The notes beneath the pieces were generated by a model. It did no database searches. It was not told the origin of the DNA and worked only from the letters and a program-made list of their open reading frames with translations. A DNA stretch of 64,000 nucleotides from positions 43,535,880 to 43,599,879 of the forward strand of contig CM042042.1 in the NCBI GenBank assembly GCA_023525975.1, read 5' to 3'. This document shows positions 1 to 12,000 of the stretch, piece after piece (positions within the stretch are counted from its first letter, which is position 1; each line of letters opens with the position of its first letter). Origin of the DNA: Smallanthus sonchifolius (taxonomy: Eukaryota; Streptophyta; Magnoliopsida; Asterales; Asteraceae). A program made the translations under genes and the position numbers.

Positions 1-3000
1 ATCTTCCAACAACAGTTGATAAAGTTTGTGTTTCTTGATCAATGGCGAATAACAACAACGCCAACCGGGGTCACTCCGTCGTGCCGGAGAATTCACATGG
101 GAGTCTTTAAGAGAGAATTCACCAAGAGCCCTTTACTTGTTTTAATCAAACCCATATTCTTTCGAGTAACAACAATTTTTGCATTTGATATAATGTAATA
201 AGACTCTTCCTTTTCCCTTCTTTGCGACTACTTATTATTTATTATTGATTATTTGAAATATTATATAATTAAAAAACATTCTTATGTAATATTTCTTTTA
301 ATCGGTTTACATGTATCTATTTCCCCAAAATATTTACTTCCTATAATTACCAAATCTTCCATAATGCATCTTTGCTATTTTCATTCAGTTTCATTTCCAT
401 CTTCCAATATAGATTATGTAATATTTCTTTTAATCGGTTTACATATATCTATTTCCACATAATATTTACTTCCCATAATTACCAAATCTTCCATAAAACC
501 ATAATCTTTGTTATTTTTCATTGGGTTTCATTTCCATCTTTAACAACAGTTGATAAAGATTATGTTTCTTGATTAATGGCTTTTCCCCATAATATTTACT
601 TTCCTTAATAAACCAAATCTATCATAAAACTATAATTTTTGCTATTTTTATTCGGTTTATTTCCATCTTCCAACATCAATTGATAAAGATTGTATTTTCT
701 TGATCAACGACGAATAAAAACAAAGCCAACCGTGGTCGCTCGTCCTTGCCGAGAAATTCAAGGGAGACTTTCTGAGAGAAGTTACCTAAAGCCCTATACT
801 CGTTTCAACCAAACTCATATTCTTTTGAGTAACAACAATTTTTGTATTTGATATAATCTAATAAGACTCTTCCTCTTTCTCTTCTTTGTGACTACTTATA
901 ATTTGTTGTTGCTTATTTGAAATATTATATAAATAAATAATCTCCTTATGTATTATCACTTTTAATCGATCCACATGTTTCTATTTTCCCCTTAATATTT
1001 ACTTCCCTCAATTACCAAATCTTTTGTAAAGTCATAAGCTTTGCTATTTTTCCTCCGATTTTCTTTCTATCTTCCAATAACAGCTGATAAAAATTGTGTT
1101 TCTTGATCAATGGTGAATAACAACAATGCCAACCGTGGTCGCTGCGATGTGCTCGTTTTAAAGATTATGTTTCTTGATAATAGCAAATAACAACAATGTC
1201 AACTGTGGTCGCTCCGACTTGCCGAAGAAATCCCAGGGAGGTCTTTCTGAGAGAAGTCACCCAGAGCCCTAGACTCGTTTTAAATAAACCAATACTCTTT
1301 CGAGTTTCAATAATTTTTTTATTTGATATAATCTAATAACACTTTTCCACTTCCTCTTCTTTGCGACTATTTATAAATTGTTGTTGACTATCTGAAATAT
1401 TTTAAAATTAAATAACCTCCTTATGTATATCGGTCCACATGTTTCTATTTTCCCACATATTATTTACTTCCCTCAATTACCAAATCTTTCATAAAGCCAT
1501 AAACTTTGTTATTTTTCATTCGGCTTCTTTCCATCATCCAATCGCAGTTGTTAAAGATTGAATTTCTTGATTAATTGCTTTTCCTTATAGTATTTACTTC
1601 CCCCAATTACCAAATCTTTCATAAAGCATAATCTTAGCTATTTTTCATTCGGTTTCTTTAATCTTCCAACAGCAGTTGATAAAGAGTGTTTTTTTATCAA
1701 TGTTTTTTCCCCATAATATTTACTTCACTCACATATCAAATCTTTTATAAAACCATAATCTTTGCTATTTTCATTCAATTTTTTTCCATCTTCCAACATC
1801 AGTTGATAAAGATTGTGTTTCTTAATCAATGGCGAATAATAACAATGTCAACCCTCATCCCTCCCGCGTATTGAAGAATTCTCATGGGAGTATAGTATTT
1901 CTGAGAGAAGTCACATAAAGCCCTCGACTCGTTTTAACCAAACCCTTATTCTTTCGAGTTACACTAATTTTTGTAATTGATATAATCTAATATTACTATT
2001 CCTCTTCTTTGCGACTACTTATAACTTCTTGTTGCTTATTTGAAATATTATATACTTAAATAACCCCCTTATATATTATACCTTTTAATTGGTCAACATG
2101 TTTCTATTTACCCCATAATATCTACTTCCCTCAATATCTAAATCTTTCGTAAATTCGTAATCTTTTCTATTTTTTCTTCGGTTTCTTTCTATAATCCGAC
2201 AACAGTTGATAAATATTGTGTTTCTTGATCAATGGCTTTTTCTCGTAGTATTTACTTCCATTAATTACCACATCTTTCATAAAATCATTAATCTTTGCTA
2301 TTTTTCATTCGATTTCTTTCCATCTTCCAACATCAGTTGATAAAGTTTTTGTTTCTTGATCAATGGTGAAAAATAACGATGCCAACCGTGGTCGCTCCGC
2401 CATGCCGAGAAATTCCAGGAAATCTTGTGAGAGAAGTCACCTAAAGCCCTAGATTCGTTTTAACCAAACCCGTATTCTTTCGTGTAACAACAATTTTTGT
2501 ATTTAATATAATCTAATAAGACTCTTCCTTTTCTTTGCGGATACTTATAACTTGTTGTTGATTATTGAAATATTATATAAATAAAAAACCTCCTTATGTA
2601 TTATCTCTTTTAATCGATCCACATGTTTCTATCTTCCCCGTATTATTTACTTTCCTCAATTATCAATTTTTTTATAAAGCCATATTCTTTACTATTTTTC
2701 CTTCGGTTTTCTTTCCATCTTCGAACAACAGTTGATAAAGATTGTGTTTCTTGTTCAATGGACTTTTCCCATAATATTTACTTCCCTCAATTATCAAATC
2801 TTCATAAAACCATAATCCTTGCCATTTTCATTCAGTTTTTTTCCATCTTCCAACATCAGTTGATAAAGATTGTGTTTCTTAATCAATGGCGAATAACAAC
2901 AATGCCAACCCTTGTCTCTCTTGCGTACCGGAGAATTCCCAAGGGGTAGAGTATTTCTGAGATAAGTCACCCAGAGCCCTGGGCTCGTTTTGACCAAACT

Positions 3001-3668
3001 CATATTTTTTCAAGTAACAACAATTTTTGTATTTGATATAATCTAATAAGACTCTTCCTCTCCTCTTCTTTGCGACTACTTATTATTTATTGTTGATTAT
3101 TTGAAATAGATTATTATTAAATAACCTCCTTATGTATTATCTATTTTAATCGGTCCACAAGTTTCCATATTCCTCATAATATTTACTTCTCTCAAATACC
3201 AAATCTTTCATAAAGCCATACTCTTGGCAATTTTTCATTCGATTTATTTCCATCTTCCAACAACAGTTGATAAAGATTGTATTTCTTGATCAATGTCTTT
3301 TCCTCTTAACATTTACTTCCCTCAATTACCAAAATCTTTCATAAAGCCATAATCTTTGCTATTTTTCATTCGGTTTCTTTCCATCTTCCAACAGTAGTTG
3401 ATAGAGATTGTGTTTCTTGATAAATGGCGAATAACAACAATGCCAACCGTGGTCGCTCCTCCGTGTCGGAGAATTCCTAGTGGAGTCTTTCTTAGAGAAG
3501 TCACCCAAAGCCCTAGACTCGTTTTAACCAAACCCATATTCGTTCGAGTAACAACAATTTTTGTGTTTGATATAATCTTATAAGAATCTTCCTTTTTCTA
3601 TTCTTCGCGACTACTTATAGTTTGTTATTGATTATTTGAAATATTATAAAACTAAATAACCTCCTTAT
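1..3668. repeat. Diverged tandem array, composite unit about 520-660 bp
   Basis: Eight recognisable copies of one block start near 43, 702, 1110, 1180, 1829, 2365, 2886 and 3424. Each contains a short reading frame beginning M-A-N-N-N-N-A-N-R-G-R-S, or a decayed form of it. A constant segment follows with the motifs CATATTCTTTCGAGTAACAAC and TTTGATATAATCTAATAAGA. Between these blocks lie one to three copies of a second module of about 110-130 bp (ATAATATTTACTTCC ... CTTCCAACAACAGTTGATAAAG ... TTCTTGATCAATGG). Copies differ by many substitutions and small indels, and the 1110/1180 pair is a truncated duplication. No copy has a long frame. The array runs off the left edge of the window and stops abruptly near 3668. 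Its origin is not recognised. Confidence 0.8.
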
Positions 3669-4941
3669 TTTGGAAAAAATAAGACGGTAACGGTTGAAAG
3701 TGTAAAAAGGACGGTAACGGACCGTCACCATCCGTAATGGGCTGAGGAAGGGATAAATTTGGGCTTGACACGTGTCCCTGTGACTCACTGGAGGAATCTG
3801 ACGCGTGTAAACCTATAATGGATCGCCACCAATTCGTAACGATTCGTTACACCGTAATTTGGCAAAACGCAAAGAGGAGCCAACACTTGGGAAGTTGACT
3901 TGCAACCCTAGTTTGGTGACTAACCGTCACCAAACCATAACAGTCTGTTACGATAAGGTGGTGACGGACCATCACGAAGCTGTGTTGAGCATATAAATTA
4001 GAATTCAAGTTCAGTCGATTTCATTTTTCCTAAACCTCAACCTCTCTCCCAACATAATGGAGAACGAACCCATTACCTTTTAATGCACCCCACTCTCAAA
4101 TTATCCGACTTTCGCTTAAACGACGCACTTCCGTGTAGCCGTTCTTCCGCTTAAGGATAAACGCTAGGATCTTGAGGAATCAAGACTAAAAGCTAGAGTT
4201 GTAGTGCTGCCCGCTTAAGAAGGTATTCTTACGAGTCTTTGTTAAATTCTCAAAAGGTGAATACATTTAATGCTTTCAAAACTTTCAAATGATTTGTTTG
4301 CGAAAATGACAAAGCATGTATTAAATACTTTAATGCATAAAGGCTTTCTTTGGATAAACATTCAGACTATAAGTATACGTGTTGTTTGATCAGATGATGC
4401 ATGCATTATGAGTGAAATTCCCATAATAGGGTTGGTTTTGACTCTTTAAGAAAGATGTAAGACAAGGGTAAAACTCGCAACAAACTTACAACTGAGACTG
4501 GAGTTTCAATAGTCGACTTATAGAGGGCAGTGACACCTGTGTATACAGTGGATGGAATCCCAGTTAAATGCATGATATAAATAAGGATAGGTGTCCAAAG
4601 GAGTATGATTCCAAGAATCTATCTTATGGTTTTAAACCTGCTATGATGCAGGATATAATGTAAACTGATTTCAAAAAATGTTTTATCATTAAAGAGATAT
4701 TTAAAACCTATCTATGAAAGATGTTTTATTCAATCAAAAGAACTGAACATATTATTTCAACCTTGAGTTGAATACTTACGAAATTAAAGATCCAAATAAT
4801 TTTCTGCTGCAAATAAACCCTAATGTTTAGAGATAAAATAAATAAGAACGGTGCCAATCAGTCACACGATCGTGGTGTCCCAAAACGAGGTATGACAATA
4901 GTCTCCTCCTCACTCTCTATTTTCCTAACCTTTATGTATAC
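3669..4941 (+). other. Non-coding LTR-like sequence with a TATA-like box
   Basis: No protein-coding signal is seen. The left third (3680-3980) is rich in alternating GTAACGG and CCGTCAC motifs in both orientations. A TATA-like CATATAAATT at 3990-3999 is followed by a pyrimidine-rich leader. The rest is AT-rich with no frames of note. The layout (motif cluster, TATA, leader) resembles the promoter half of an LTR, but I found no paired copy, primer site or TSD, so this is inference. Confidence 0.35.
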
Positions 4942-5469
4942 TGATGCGTTGCAAAACACACATGTATTTCCGCCATGTTTCGTATCATTTTTATATAGTT
5001 TTAGAGTCGTTTTTAGTTAGTATTGATTCATACGTGGTTTTGAAGGTGATCGAGTCGCTTTTAGGCTTAAACGAACAACAACCGGGAAAGAAACGAGAAC
5101 GAGAACCCGAGATGAGAAACGGAAAAAGGCGGGAAATACTCAAAACTTAAAACGGGCATATCTCGGGCTACAAAATGAGTTACGGGTCCCATTTTATATC
5201 GATTTAGGGTAGCTCAACGAGAGGAGTTCAAAAATCAGGTTTTCTTGGCCAGGCGGTACGCGAGAGATAGGCCAAGGCCCTTGCGGTACGCGAGGGACCC
5301 TAGTTACAGGAATTTTAACATATTTAGGGTTTAAAAGTTGAGGACTCTCCCATTCCTATTCTAATCGATTTCCAGTCGTTTCAAGAGAGAAAAGTGGCGA
5401 TTTTGGGGCCAAGAAAGTGAGATCAAGCGTAAAGTTGAAGTCTTTGATCCTCGGGTTACTTAGCATTTT
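4942..5469 (+). mobile_element. Athila-like LTR, first copy, left part (interrupted)
   Basis: The sequence from about 5193 onward (TTTATATCGATTT..GGGTAGCTC) is repeated at 22063 and again from inside the unit at 25957. It carries GGTACGCGAG palindromes and the CTCCCATTCCTATTCTAATC block. The left end at TGATGCGTTGC is proposed because LTRs begin with TG; no matching TSD was found. The LTR is cut at 5469 by insertion of the Tekay-type element and resumes at 14383 (5465-5469 ATTTT is the target duplication). The uninterrupted copies read straight through this point. Confidence 0.7.
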
Positions 5470-5588
5470 TGTAACATCCCAAAAATAATAAAACGAATAA
5501 ACATAGCGAGACCGGTGATTTAGTCGGAACATTTAAACAAAAGGGAGCGGGCTTGGGCTCGGCTTCAATGGGCCGAGGGAAGCCCAGG

Positions 5589-5599
5589 TATATATATAA
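5589..5599 (+). promoter_or_regulatory. LTR promoter TATA box
   Basis: TATATATATAA followed by GGCAAGGCAG, about 120 bp into the 5' LTR and conserved in the 3' LTR at 12450-12460. A pyrimidine-rich stretch with CTCATTCCACACTC lies about 30-45 bp downstream and is a plausible transcription start. The position matches the usual U3/R boundary of plant LTRs. Assignment is by motif only. Confidence 0.6.
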
Positions 5600-5977
5600 G
5601 GCAAGGCAGCCCTCTTCCCTGCTCATTCCACACTCACGCAACTTCTAGAGAGAGAAAGGAAAGCTCGGGTGTAGAGAGAGAAAGTCGTCGGATCGTCACG
5701 AGATTGGAGGAGCACGACACAGCTGAGCCCGTGAGCAAAACCTCCGAATCAGAATTACAATCCAGGTAACGATTCGATCACATTATGAGTTTTTGTTCGT
5801 TTTGGAAAGTTTCGGGTTTTGGCTAAAAGATAACGATTTTGCGGATGAAACTTGAAAGTGAACTTAGGTATAGCATCTAGAATGAAAAACGAACGTTTTC
5901 ATCAAAGAAAATTTAGATATCTACATGATCAGATTCGCATGCAGAACATTCGGATTTTTGGGAAGGCGATAAGTGCA

Positions 5978-6250
5978 GACCCATCGAAACTACTTAGTTT
6001 CGATATGTGCAGACCCATCGAAACTACTTAGTTTCGATATGTGCAGACCTATCGAAACTACCCAGTTTTGATATATGCAGACCCAATCGAAACTACCATA
6101 GTTTCGATATGAGCCCCCGATCTGAAGCTAAGATAATACATAAGTTACTTATCGAAACTACCTATCGAAACTACCTATCGAAACTACAAAGTTTCGACAG
6201 AAACAACCTATCGAAACTACCAAGTTTCGATATTAGCTAATCAATCGAAA
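5978..6250 (+). repeat. Minisatellite of short hairpins in the LTR
   Basis: Repeated units of about 34 bp built on the inverted repeat TCGAAACTA...TAGTTTCGA, separated by TATGTGCAGACC. At least four full hairpins are followed by a run of TATCGAAACTACC half-units. The same array is in the 3' LTR (about 12838-13105) with a few unit differences. It lies in the candidate first leader intron, so it would be transcribed. Confidence 0.85.
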
Positions 6251-6880
6251 CTACTATGTTCAAGCATAGTAATGTCTAGTGTCATCTAGGAGCACCATCT
6301 TATGTGTATGACTTTATTATACAGATCGTGTGTGACATTAGTGAAGCTCAGTAGCCAGATTAGTGTATTACAGAAACTACTCATCAGGTGAGTTCTATGT
6401 GCCCCCTTCTATGTTATGTGCAAATGTTTTCAAATGTTTTGGGGCTGAAATGTATACACTAAGTGAATAAATGTTATGAATGTCAATGTGATCATATGTG
6501 TTATACAAGTATATATATATACCTATACACGAAAGAGAAATTATGAATAAAGAATGAAAAGCATGATTATAAAGAATGAATGAAAGTATAACACAATATG
6601 AAAGAATGAAATCCTGCTTTATATCCATGTATATATTGCTTGCCAAGTACAGAAAATGTTATGGACGCTTCGATGATAACGGCTACTTCGGTAGACGGAC
6701 GACCATGTGATTATTTTACAACCGGGACAAGTGCGTTCCTTCATCAGCTAGGACGTACGAATGCCATTAATGGACGGTCGAAGCAATTGGCATATTATAG
6801 TAGAACAGTTGTATAAATAATAGTCGCATGGGAAATGGATACCTTCGGGTAGACGGGCGAATTACGGCCTACGATGTTAG

Positions 6881-6972
6881 GACGGTTGTAAGTCATGACG
6901 GACGGACAAAGATTTCCGGACGGTTGTAAGAATAAAATGACGGACGGCACTAGTTGCCGGACGGTTGTAAGT
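6881..6972 (+). repeat. Three-unit tandem repeat, about 40 bp
   Basis: GACGGTTGTAAG occurs at 6881, 6919 and 6960, with GACGGAC half-motifs between. The same three units are in the 3' LTR at 13743, 13781 and 13822. The repeats lie between the second donor-like site and the acceptor-like site of the LTR leader. Confidence 0.8.
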
Positions 6973-7522
6973 ATAGGCGGGCCATGACGATGGACCACGG
7001 CGATTGTCTTTGTGACATTCGTAAGCAAATGACGGGTTGATCACCCTTATAGAGTATGACCCATGAAATTAAAGAAAGAAAGAAAAGAAAGAAAAGGGTG
7101 AATGCATATATATATATATATGAAATCACAAAAAAAATACAGAAAAGAAAGATGAAAGAAAGGCAAAAGTTATGAATACGTATTTATATGAATGACTAAA
7201 CAGTAATGCATACTTATAAAGTAAAGAAAAGAATGTTTATATCAAATCGCATTAAACTAGAACTCACCAGCGTTAGCTGACTTTTAGTATACATTTCAGG
7301 TAAAGGAAGAAAAGGTCGTGCGATGGCGTGAAGGTTACCCGGCACAAGACTGACATCCCACTTTTGTTTGTTAAGAAAATGTTGTGTTTTTAATTGTTAA
7401 GACTTCCGCTGTTATGTAATGTAATTGAATGATGAATGTTTTAAATTTAAGTTCAGTATTTATGGCTATGTTTATGAGTAAATCCAACAAGTGAGGTCAC
7501 CCGGGAAAGGGGCCTTACAAGT

Positions 7523-7534
7523 TGGTATCAGAGC
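7523..7534 (+). other. Primer binding site, initiator tRNA-Met
   Basis: TGGTATCAGAGC begins three bases after the end of the 5' LTR. It is the usual plant sequence complementary to the 3' end of initiator tRNA-Met, where minus-strand DNA synthesis starts. It is an exact match to that core, unlike the altered sites of the two other gypsy elements here (31157 and 37508). Confidence 0.92.
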
Positions 7535-7873
7535 AATAGTTTGAGAGATTTAGACATCCCTAAATGTCTAGACTCAAACTGATTATGGGACCAACGCACG
7601 GATGTCAGTTTGGGTAACCAACGCCAACGCTAGCACGGTAAGTAAGTCATAAAGTTAATCCTCTTGCATAGGAATAGATACCTTAACTTAGAACAAATAG
7701 ATGTTAATGCCACGACTGATTTGAAGAGTTTCGAACCCGAAAAGCAATGTAAATTAGTAATCACAAACCGGTCACTGTAATTAAGAATTTACCTTGCTCG
7801 TACTGTTCCAAACTATGATCTGAAGAAATGACATTGATGTATTCCCTTTATAACTATCAGGAAATTAAGGATT

Positions 7874-9031
7874 ATGGCTGGTGGAGGAAGAACGGGACGC
7901 CGAGGCGGTCGCACTGGCCGAGTAGGTAGACCTCCATTGAAACAAAGACAGGAAGAGGAAGAGAGTGTGCACGCAGAACACACTGAGAGTGCGCACGAAA
8001 CAGATGTGACACCAACTGGGAACAACAGTCTAGGGCCTATACAGTTGGAACCTGAAGTCAGGGATGCTATTGCCCGTGAAGTCGTGCTCACTTTGAAGAA
8101 GGTATTGCCCGATCTACTATCCGAGGCAATAAAGAAAAGTAAAGAGGAGGATGAAGGAGACAAGGAAGAGAAAGTATATGATAGTGATGGGGATGAAATA
8201 AAGATAGGATCGAGCAACCGTGTGTGTACTTACAAAGGCTTTAAGGACGGAGACCCACCCAAGTTCGATGGGAGCAAGGATTCAGTGGTAACGCTTGAAT
8301 GGATTGAGAGGATGAATGATGTAATCAACATCAGCGAGTGTCGACCAGACCAGGCTGTTAAATACGTTGCTCATTCTTTCACCAACGAAGCACTAAGTTG
8401 GTGGAGGAATATTCAGAGAACTAAGTCACCAAATGCTATAAACAGAATGACATGGGATGACTTGAAGAAGCTGATCATCCAAAAGTTCTGTCCACAAAAC
8501 AAAATTGATCGAGTGGAAAATGAATTCCTAAACCTTAAGGCTGGAAACAAGACACACCGCCAGTATACTTCTAGATTCAATGAGTTGGCACAGCTGGTAC
8601 CCCACCTGGTGGAGACAGAAGAGCGAATGATCAAGTATTATGTGAAGGGCCTACCTCAAAGGGTCCGTGTCCACTTGAAAGCCAACCTACCCTCGACCTT
8701 CGAGTCGGTAGTGAATCTGAGCGGAATCGTCTACGACGATTATGCCAATGAGGACCCACCAACAGAAACCCAAAAGAGAAAGTGGGAGAACCCGTCTAGA
8801 GGCACCGGAAGAGGGAACGTAACAACTGAAAATAAGAAACCAAGGTCGGACAAATATGAAACCTGCAAGAAATGTGGAAGGCAACATTTTGGCGAGTGCC
8901 GGGTCGGCTCCACCACATGTTACAGGTGTGGGAAGGCGGGGCACTACTCTCGTGACTGCTTGAGAGACACTAAATGCCAAGTATGTGGACTGTTTGGTCA
9001 CCTGACTAAGGATTGCAGAAAAACCAGATAA
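7874..9031 (+). CDS. gag: Gag polyprotein of the Tekay-type element
   Basis: 385 residues; forms the retrotransposon particle and packages RNA. The N-terminus is Gly/Arg-rich (G-R-R-G-G-R, then G-R-V-G-R-P-P, AT-hook-like) and is followed by an acidic segment. The capsid-type domain lies in about residues 120-270 (A-L-S-W-W-R-N, then F-N-E-L-A-Q-L). The C-terminus holds three Cys/His motifs: a partial CxxC...C near 331-342, then two standard CCHC knuckles at about 349-362 (CYRCGKAGHYSRDC) and 368-381 (CQVCGLFGHLTKDC). The start ATG is the first in frame, 340 bp after the primer site. The frame ends at a TAA at 9029-9031 directly after the second knuckle, and pol continues in the same frame. 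Related elements usually read gag-pol as one frame, so the TAA is either a nonsense mutation or a read-through stop; the sequence does not settle which. No other lesion is seen in gag. Confidence 0.92.
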   Translation: MAGGGRTGRRGGRTGRVGRPPLKQRQEEEESVHAEHTESAHETDVTPTGNNSLGPIQLEPEVRDAIAREVVLTLKKVLPDLLSEAIKKSKEEDEGDKEEKVYDSDGDEIKIGSSNRVCTYKGFKDGDPPKFDGSKDSVVTLEWIERMNDVINISECRPDQAVKYVAHSFTNEALSWWRNIQRTKSPNAINRMTWDDLKKLIIQKFCPQNKIDRVENEFLNLKAGNKTHRQYTSRFNELAQLVPHLVETEERMIKYYVKGLPQRVRVHLKANLPSTFESVVNLSGIVYDDYANEDPPTETQKRKWENPSRGTGRGNVTTENKKPRSDKYETCKKCGRQHFGECRVGSTTCYRCGKAGHYSRDCLRDTKCQVCGLFGHLTKDCRKTR

Positions 9032-12000
9032 TCTGGTTCGGGAAAAGAAAAGGAACAGGAGCAACCAAAGACTAGGACTCGAGCTTACGCCCTGACTGAG
9101 GAGGAAGCAAGGGGAAATCCTGATGTTGTGTCAGGTACGTTCCTAGTTAATGATGAACATGCGGCTATATTATTTGACTCGGGTGCTAGTAAAAGCTTTA
9201 TATCAAATGCCTTTAGTCGAAAACTGAATTGCACTATCAACACAGTAGTAAAGGCCTTTAGCGTACAAACTGCCGTTGGTAAAAATTTGGCAGTATTCCA
9301 AGTAACAGAGGATTGCATAATAGAAATAGAGGGTCATAAGTTTCCTTCTAGATTATTCCTTCTCACCTTAGGAGGATTCGATATAGTATTGGGTATGGAT
9401 TGGCTAGCTGCCAACAAAGCTCAAATCATATGTAAACGTAAGAGGATACACCTCAAAGGTCCTAGCGGATGTCCAATTACGGTTCATGGGGATTGGAATT
9501 GCACAATGCCGAACATCATCTCGATGATCAAGGCCGAAAGTTACATGAGGCGCAGTTGCGAAGCTTATCTGGCATATGTTATTGACGATAGAATGAAAAC
9601 GAAAGAACTCGAGAACGTACCCGTGGTGTGCAATTTTCCGGAAGTATTCCCTGAGGATCTACCTGGGTTGCCACCCGATCGGGAAATAGAATTTCAGATT
9701 GACTTACTTCCAGGAGCTGAGCCCGTTGCCAAAGCCCCCTACCGATTGGCTCCGTCAGAAATGAAAGAATTGATGTCTCAACTAGAGGAACTAACAGAAA
9801 AAGGATTTATTAGACCGAGCATCTCACCATGGGGCGCTCCGGTGCTATTTGTGAAGAAGAAGGACGGCAGCATGCGCATGTGCATCGACTACCGCGAATT
9901 GAACAAGAGAACAGTAAAGAACAAATACCCACTGCCTAGAATAGACGACCTTTTTGATCAACTGCAAGGTGCGAGTTGGTTCTCAAAGATCGATCTTAGG
10001 TCGGGTTACCATCAGTTGAAAGTAAGAGAAGAAGACGTACCAAAGACCGCGTTTCGCACGCGTTATGGACATTATGAGTTTCTCGTGATGTCCTTCGGAT
10101 TGACCAACGCACCAGCAGCGTTCATGGATTTGATGAATAGAGTATGTCGACCAATGTTGGATCGATCGGTGATAGTCTTTATAGATGACATACTGGTGTA
10201 TTCAAAAAGCGAGGGTGATCACCACTGTCACCTAAGAGAGGTTCTGGATGTGCTAAAGCAGGAAAAGTTGTACGCAAAATTCTCCAAATGCGCGTTCTGG
10301 CTTAGGGAAGTCCAATTCCTAGGTCATGTAATAAACCCAAACGGCATCATGGTGGATCCTGTAAAGATCGAGACAGTAAAGGAATGGAACATCCCAAAGA
10401 CACCAACAGAGATACGAAGCTTTCTAGGATTGGCAGGCTACTATCGAAGGTTCATTCAAGATTTCTCAAGAATTACCTCGCCACTAACCAAACTGACACG
10501 GAAGGAAGTAAAGTATGAATGGGGTCCAACCCAAAACAACGCGTTTGAGGAACTTAAGACACGATTGACACAAGCTCCAGTCTTAACACTACCTGAGGGA
10601 AATGAAGACTTGGTAGTCTACTTTGACGCTTCAGGGCAGGGTTTAGGGTGCGTACTTATGCAACGTGGAAAGGTAATTGCTTATGCCTCATGACAACTAA
10701 AGATTCACGAGGTTAACTACCCAACGCACGATCTAGAATTAGCAGTAGTGGTTTTCGCGTTAAAAATATGGAGGCACTACTTGTATGGAGTTAAATGCAC
10801 CATCTACTCCGATCACAAAAGCTTGAAATACTTTTTCGAACAAAAGGAACTAAACATGAGGCAAAGAAGATGGTTAGAACTACTGAAAGACTATGACTGT
10901 GAGATATTGTACCATCCAGGCAAGGCAAACGTAGTGGCTGACGCTTTAAGTAGAAAGGAAGAATCGGCACCTATCCGGATCAAAGCGTGTCAGCTGATTA
11001 TAACACCAGACTTGATGGGTGAAATATCAAAGGCACAAGATGAAGCACTGTTAGAAAGAAATGTGAAACGGGAAAGAATAGTAGGACAACAAGGGAACCT
11101 AGATGCAAATGCATACGGAGTACGAACTAGGTTTGGCCGGATGTGGATACCTAAGATTGGCGAGCTTAGAGCCAAAATACTCGATGAGGCCCATAAGTCT
11201 CGTTATTCTATCCACCCCGGGACAAACAAAATGTATCAAGACTTGAAGAAAGAGTACTGGTGGCCTGGCATGAAGAGTGATGTGACTGAATACGTGAACA
11301 AGTGCTTAACGTGTTCACTAGTTAAGGCCGAGCACCAGAAACCATGCGGTAAAATGCAACCTTTACCTATACCAGAATGGAAGTGGGAAGAGATCACAAT
11401 GGACTTCATTACCAAGCTACCGCGAATAGCTAAAGGCAATGATACCATTTGGGTGATCGTCGACCGTTTGACGAAAAGTGCTCACTTCTTGCCAATACGC
11501 GAGACCTCTTCGTCAGAAAGACTAGCAGAAGTATTTATCAAGGAAATTGTGAGCAGACATGGTATGCCGCTGTCAATTGTGTCTGACAGGGATAGTAGAT
11601 TCACATCAAGGTTTTGGAAGAAATTCAAAGAAGCAATGGGCACTAGACTGAACATCAGCACCGCTTACCACCCCCAAACCTATGGACAATCGGAAAGGAC
11701 CATCCAGACCTTGGAGGACATGCTCCGGGCTTGTATCATTGACTTTGGTGGGAGCTGGGACAGCCATCTACCATTGGCAGAATTTTCATATAACAACAGC
11801 TATCACTCAACTATTGGCATGCCGCCGTTTGAGATGTTGTATGGGAGGAGATGCAGAACCCCGGTTTGTTGGGGGGAAATTGGACAGAAGGATTTTGCAA
11901 GTCTCGAAGTGGTCAAAGCTACTTCTGAGAAATTTGATCAAATCAATGCTCGAATGAAAGCTGCAAAAGACAGACAGAAATCATACGCGGATAAGAGAAG

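Larger units (their letters stand above)
5470..7519 (+). repeat. 5' LTR of the Tekay-type element
   Basis: Starts TGTAACATCC and ends GGCCTTACA just before the primer site, and is nearly identical to 12331-14382. It contains the promoter TATA box, a hairpin minisatellite (5978-6250), a GACGGTTGTAAG repeat (6881-6972), a donor-like CCAG/GTAACG (GT at 5766), a second donor-like CAG/GTGAGT (GT at 6388) and an acceptor-like TACATTTCAG ending at 7299. The last two sites suggest a leader intron of 912 bp inside the LTR. Confidence 0.95.

Noticed and set aside
5978..6250. CRISPR-like array (regular repeats with spacers)
   Set aside because: Spacers are themselves repeated and the DNA is a plant LTR; it is a minisatellite of hairpins.
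7813..8217. 134-codon minus-strand open frame over gag
   Set aside because: It lies antisense to the well-supported Gag frame, has low-complexity Ser/Pro content and no start context; a shadow of gag codon bias.
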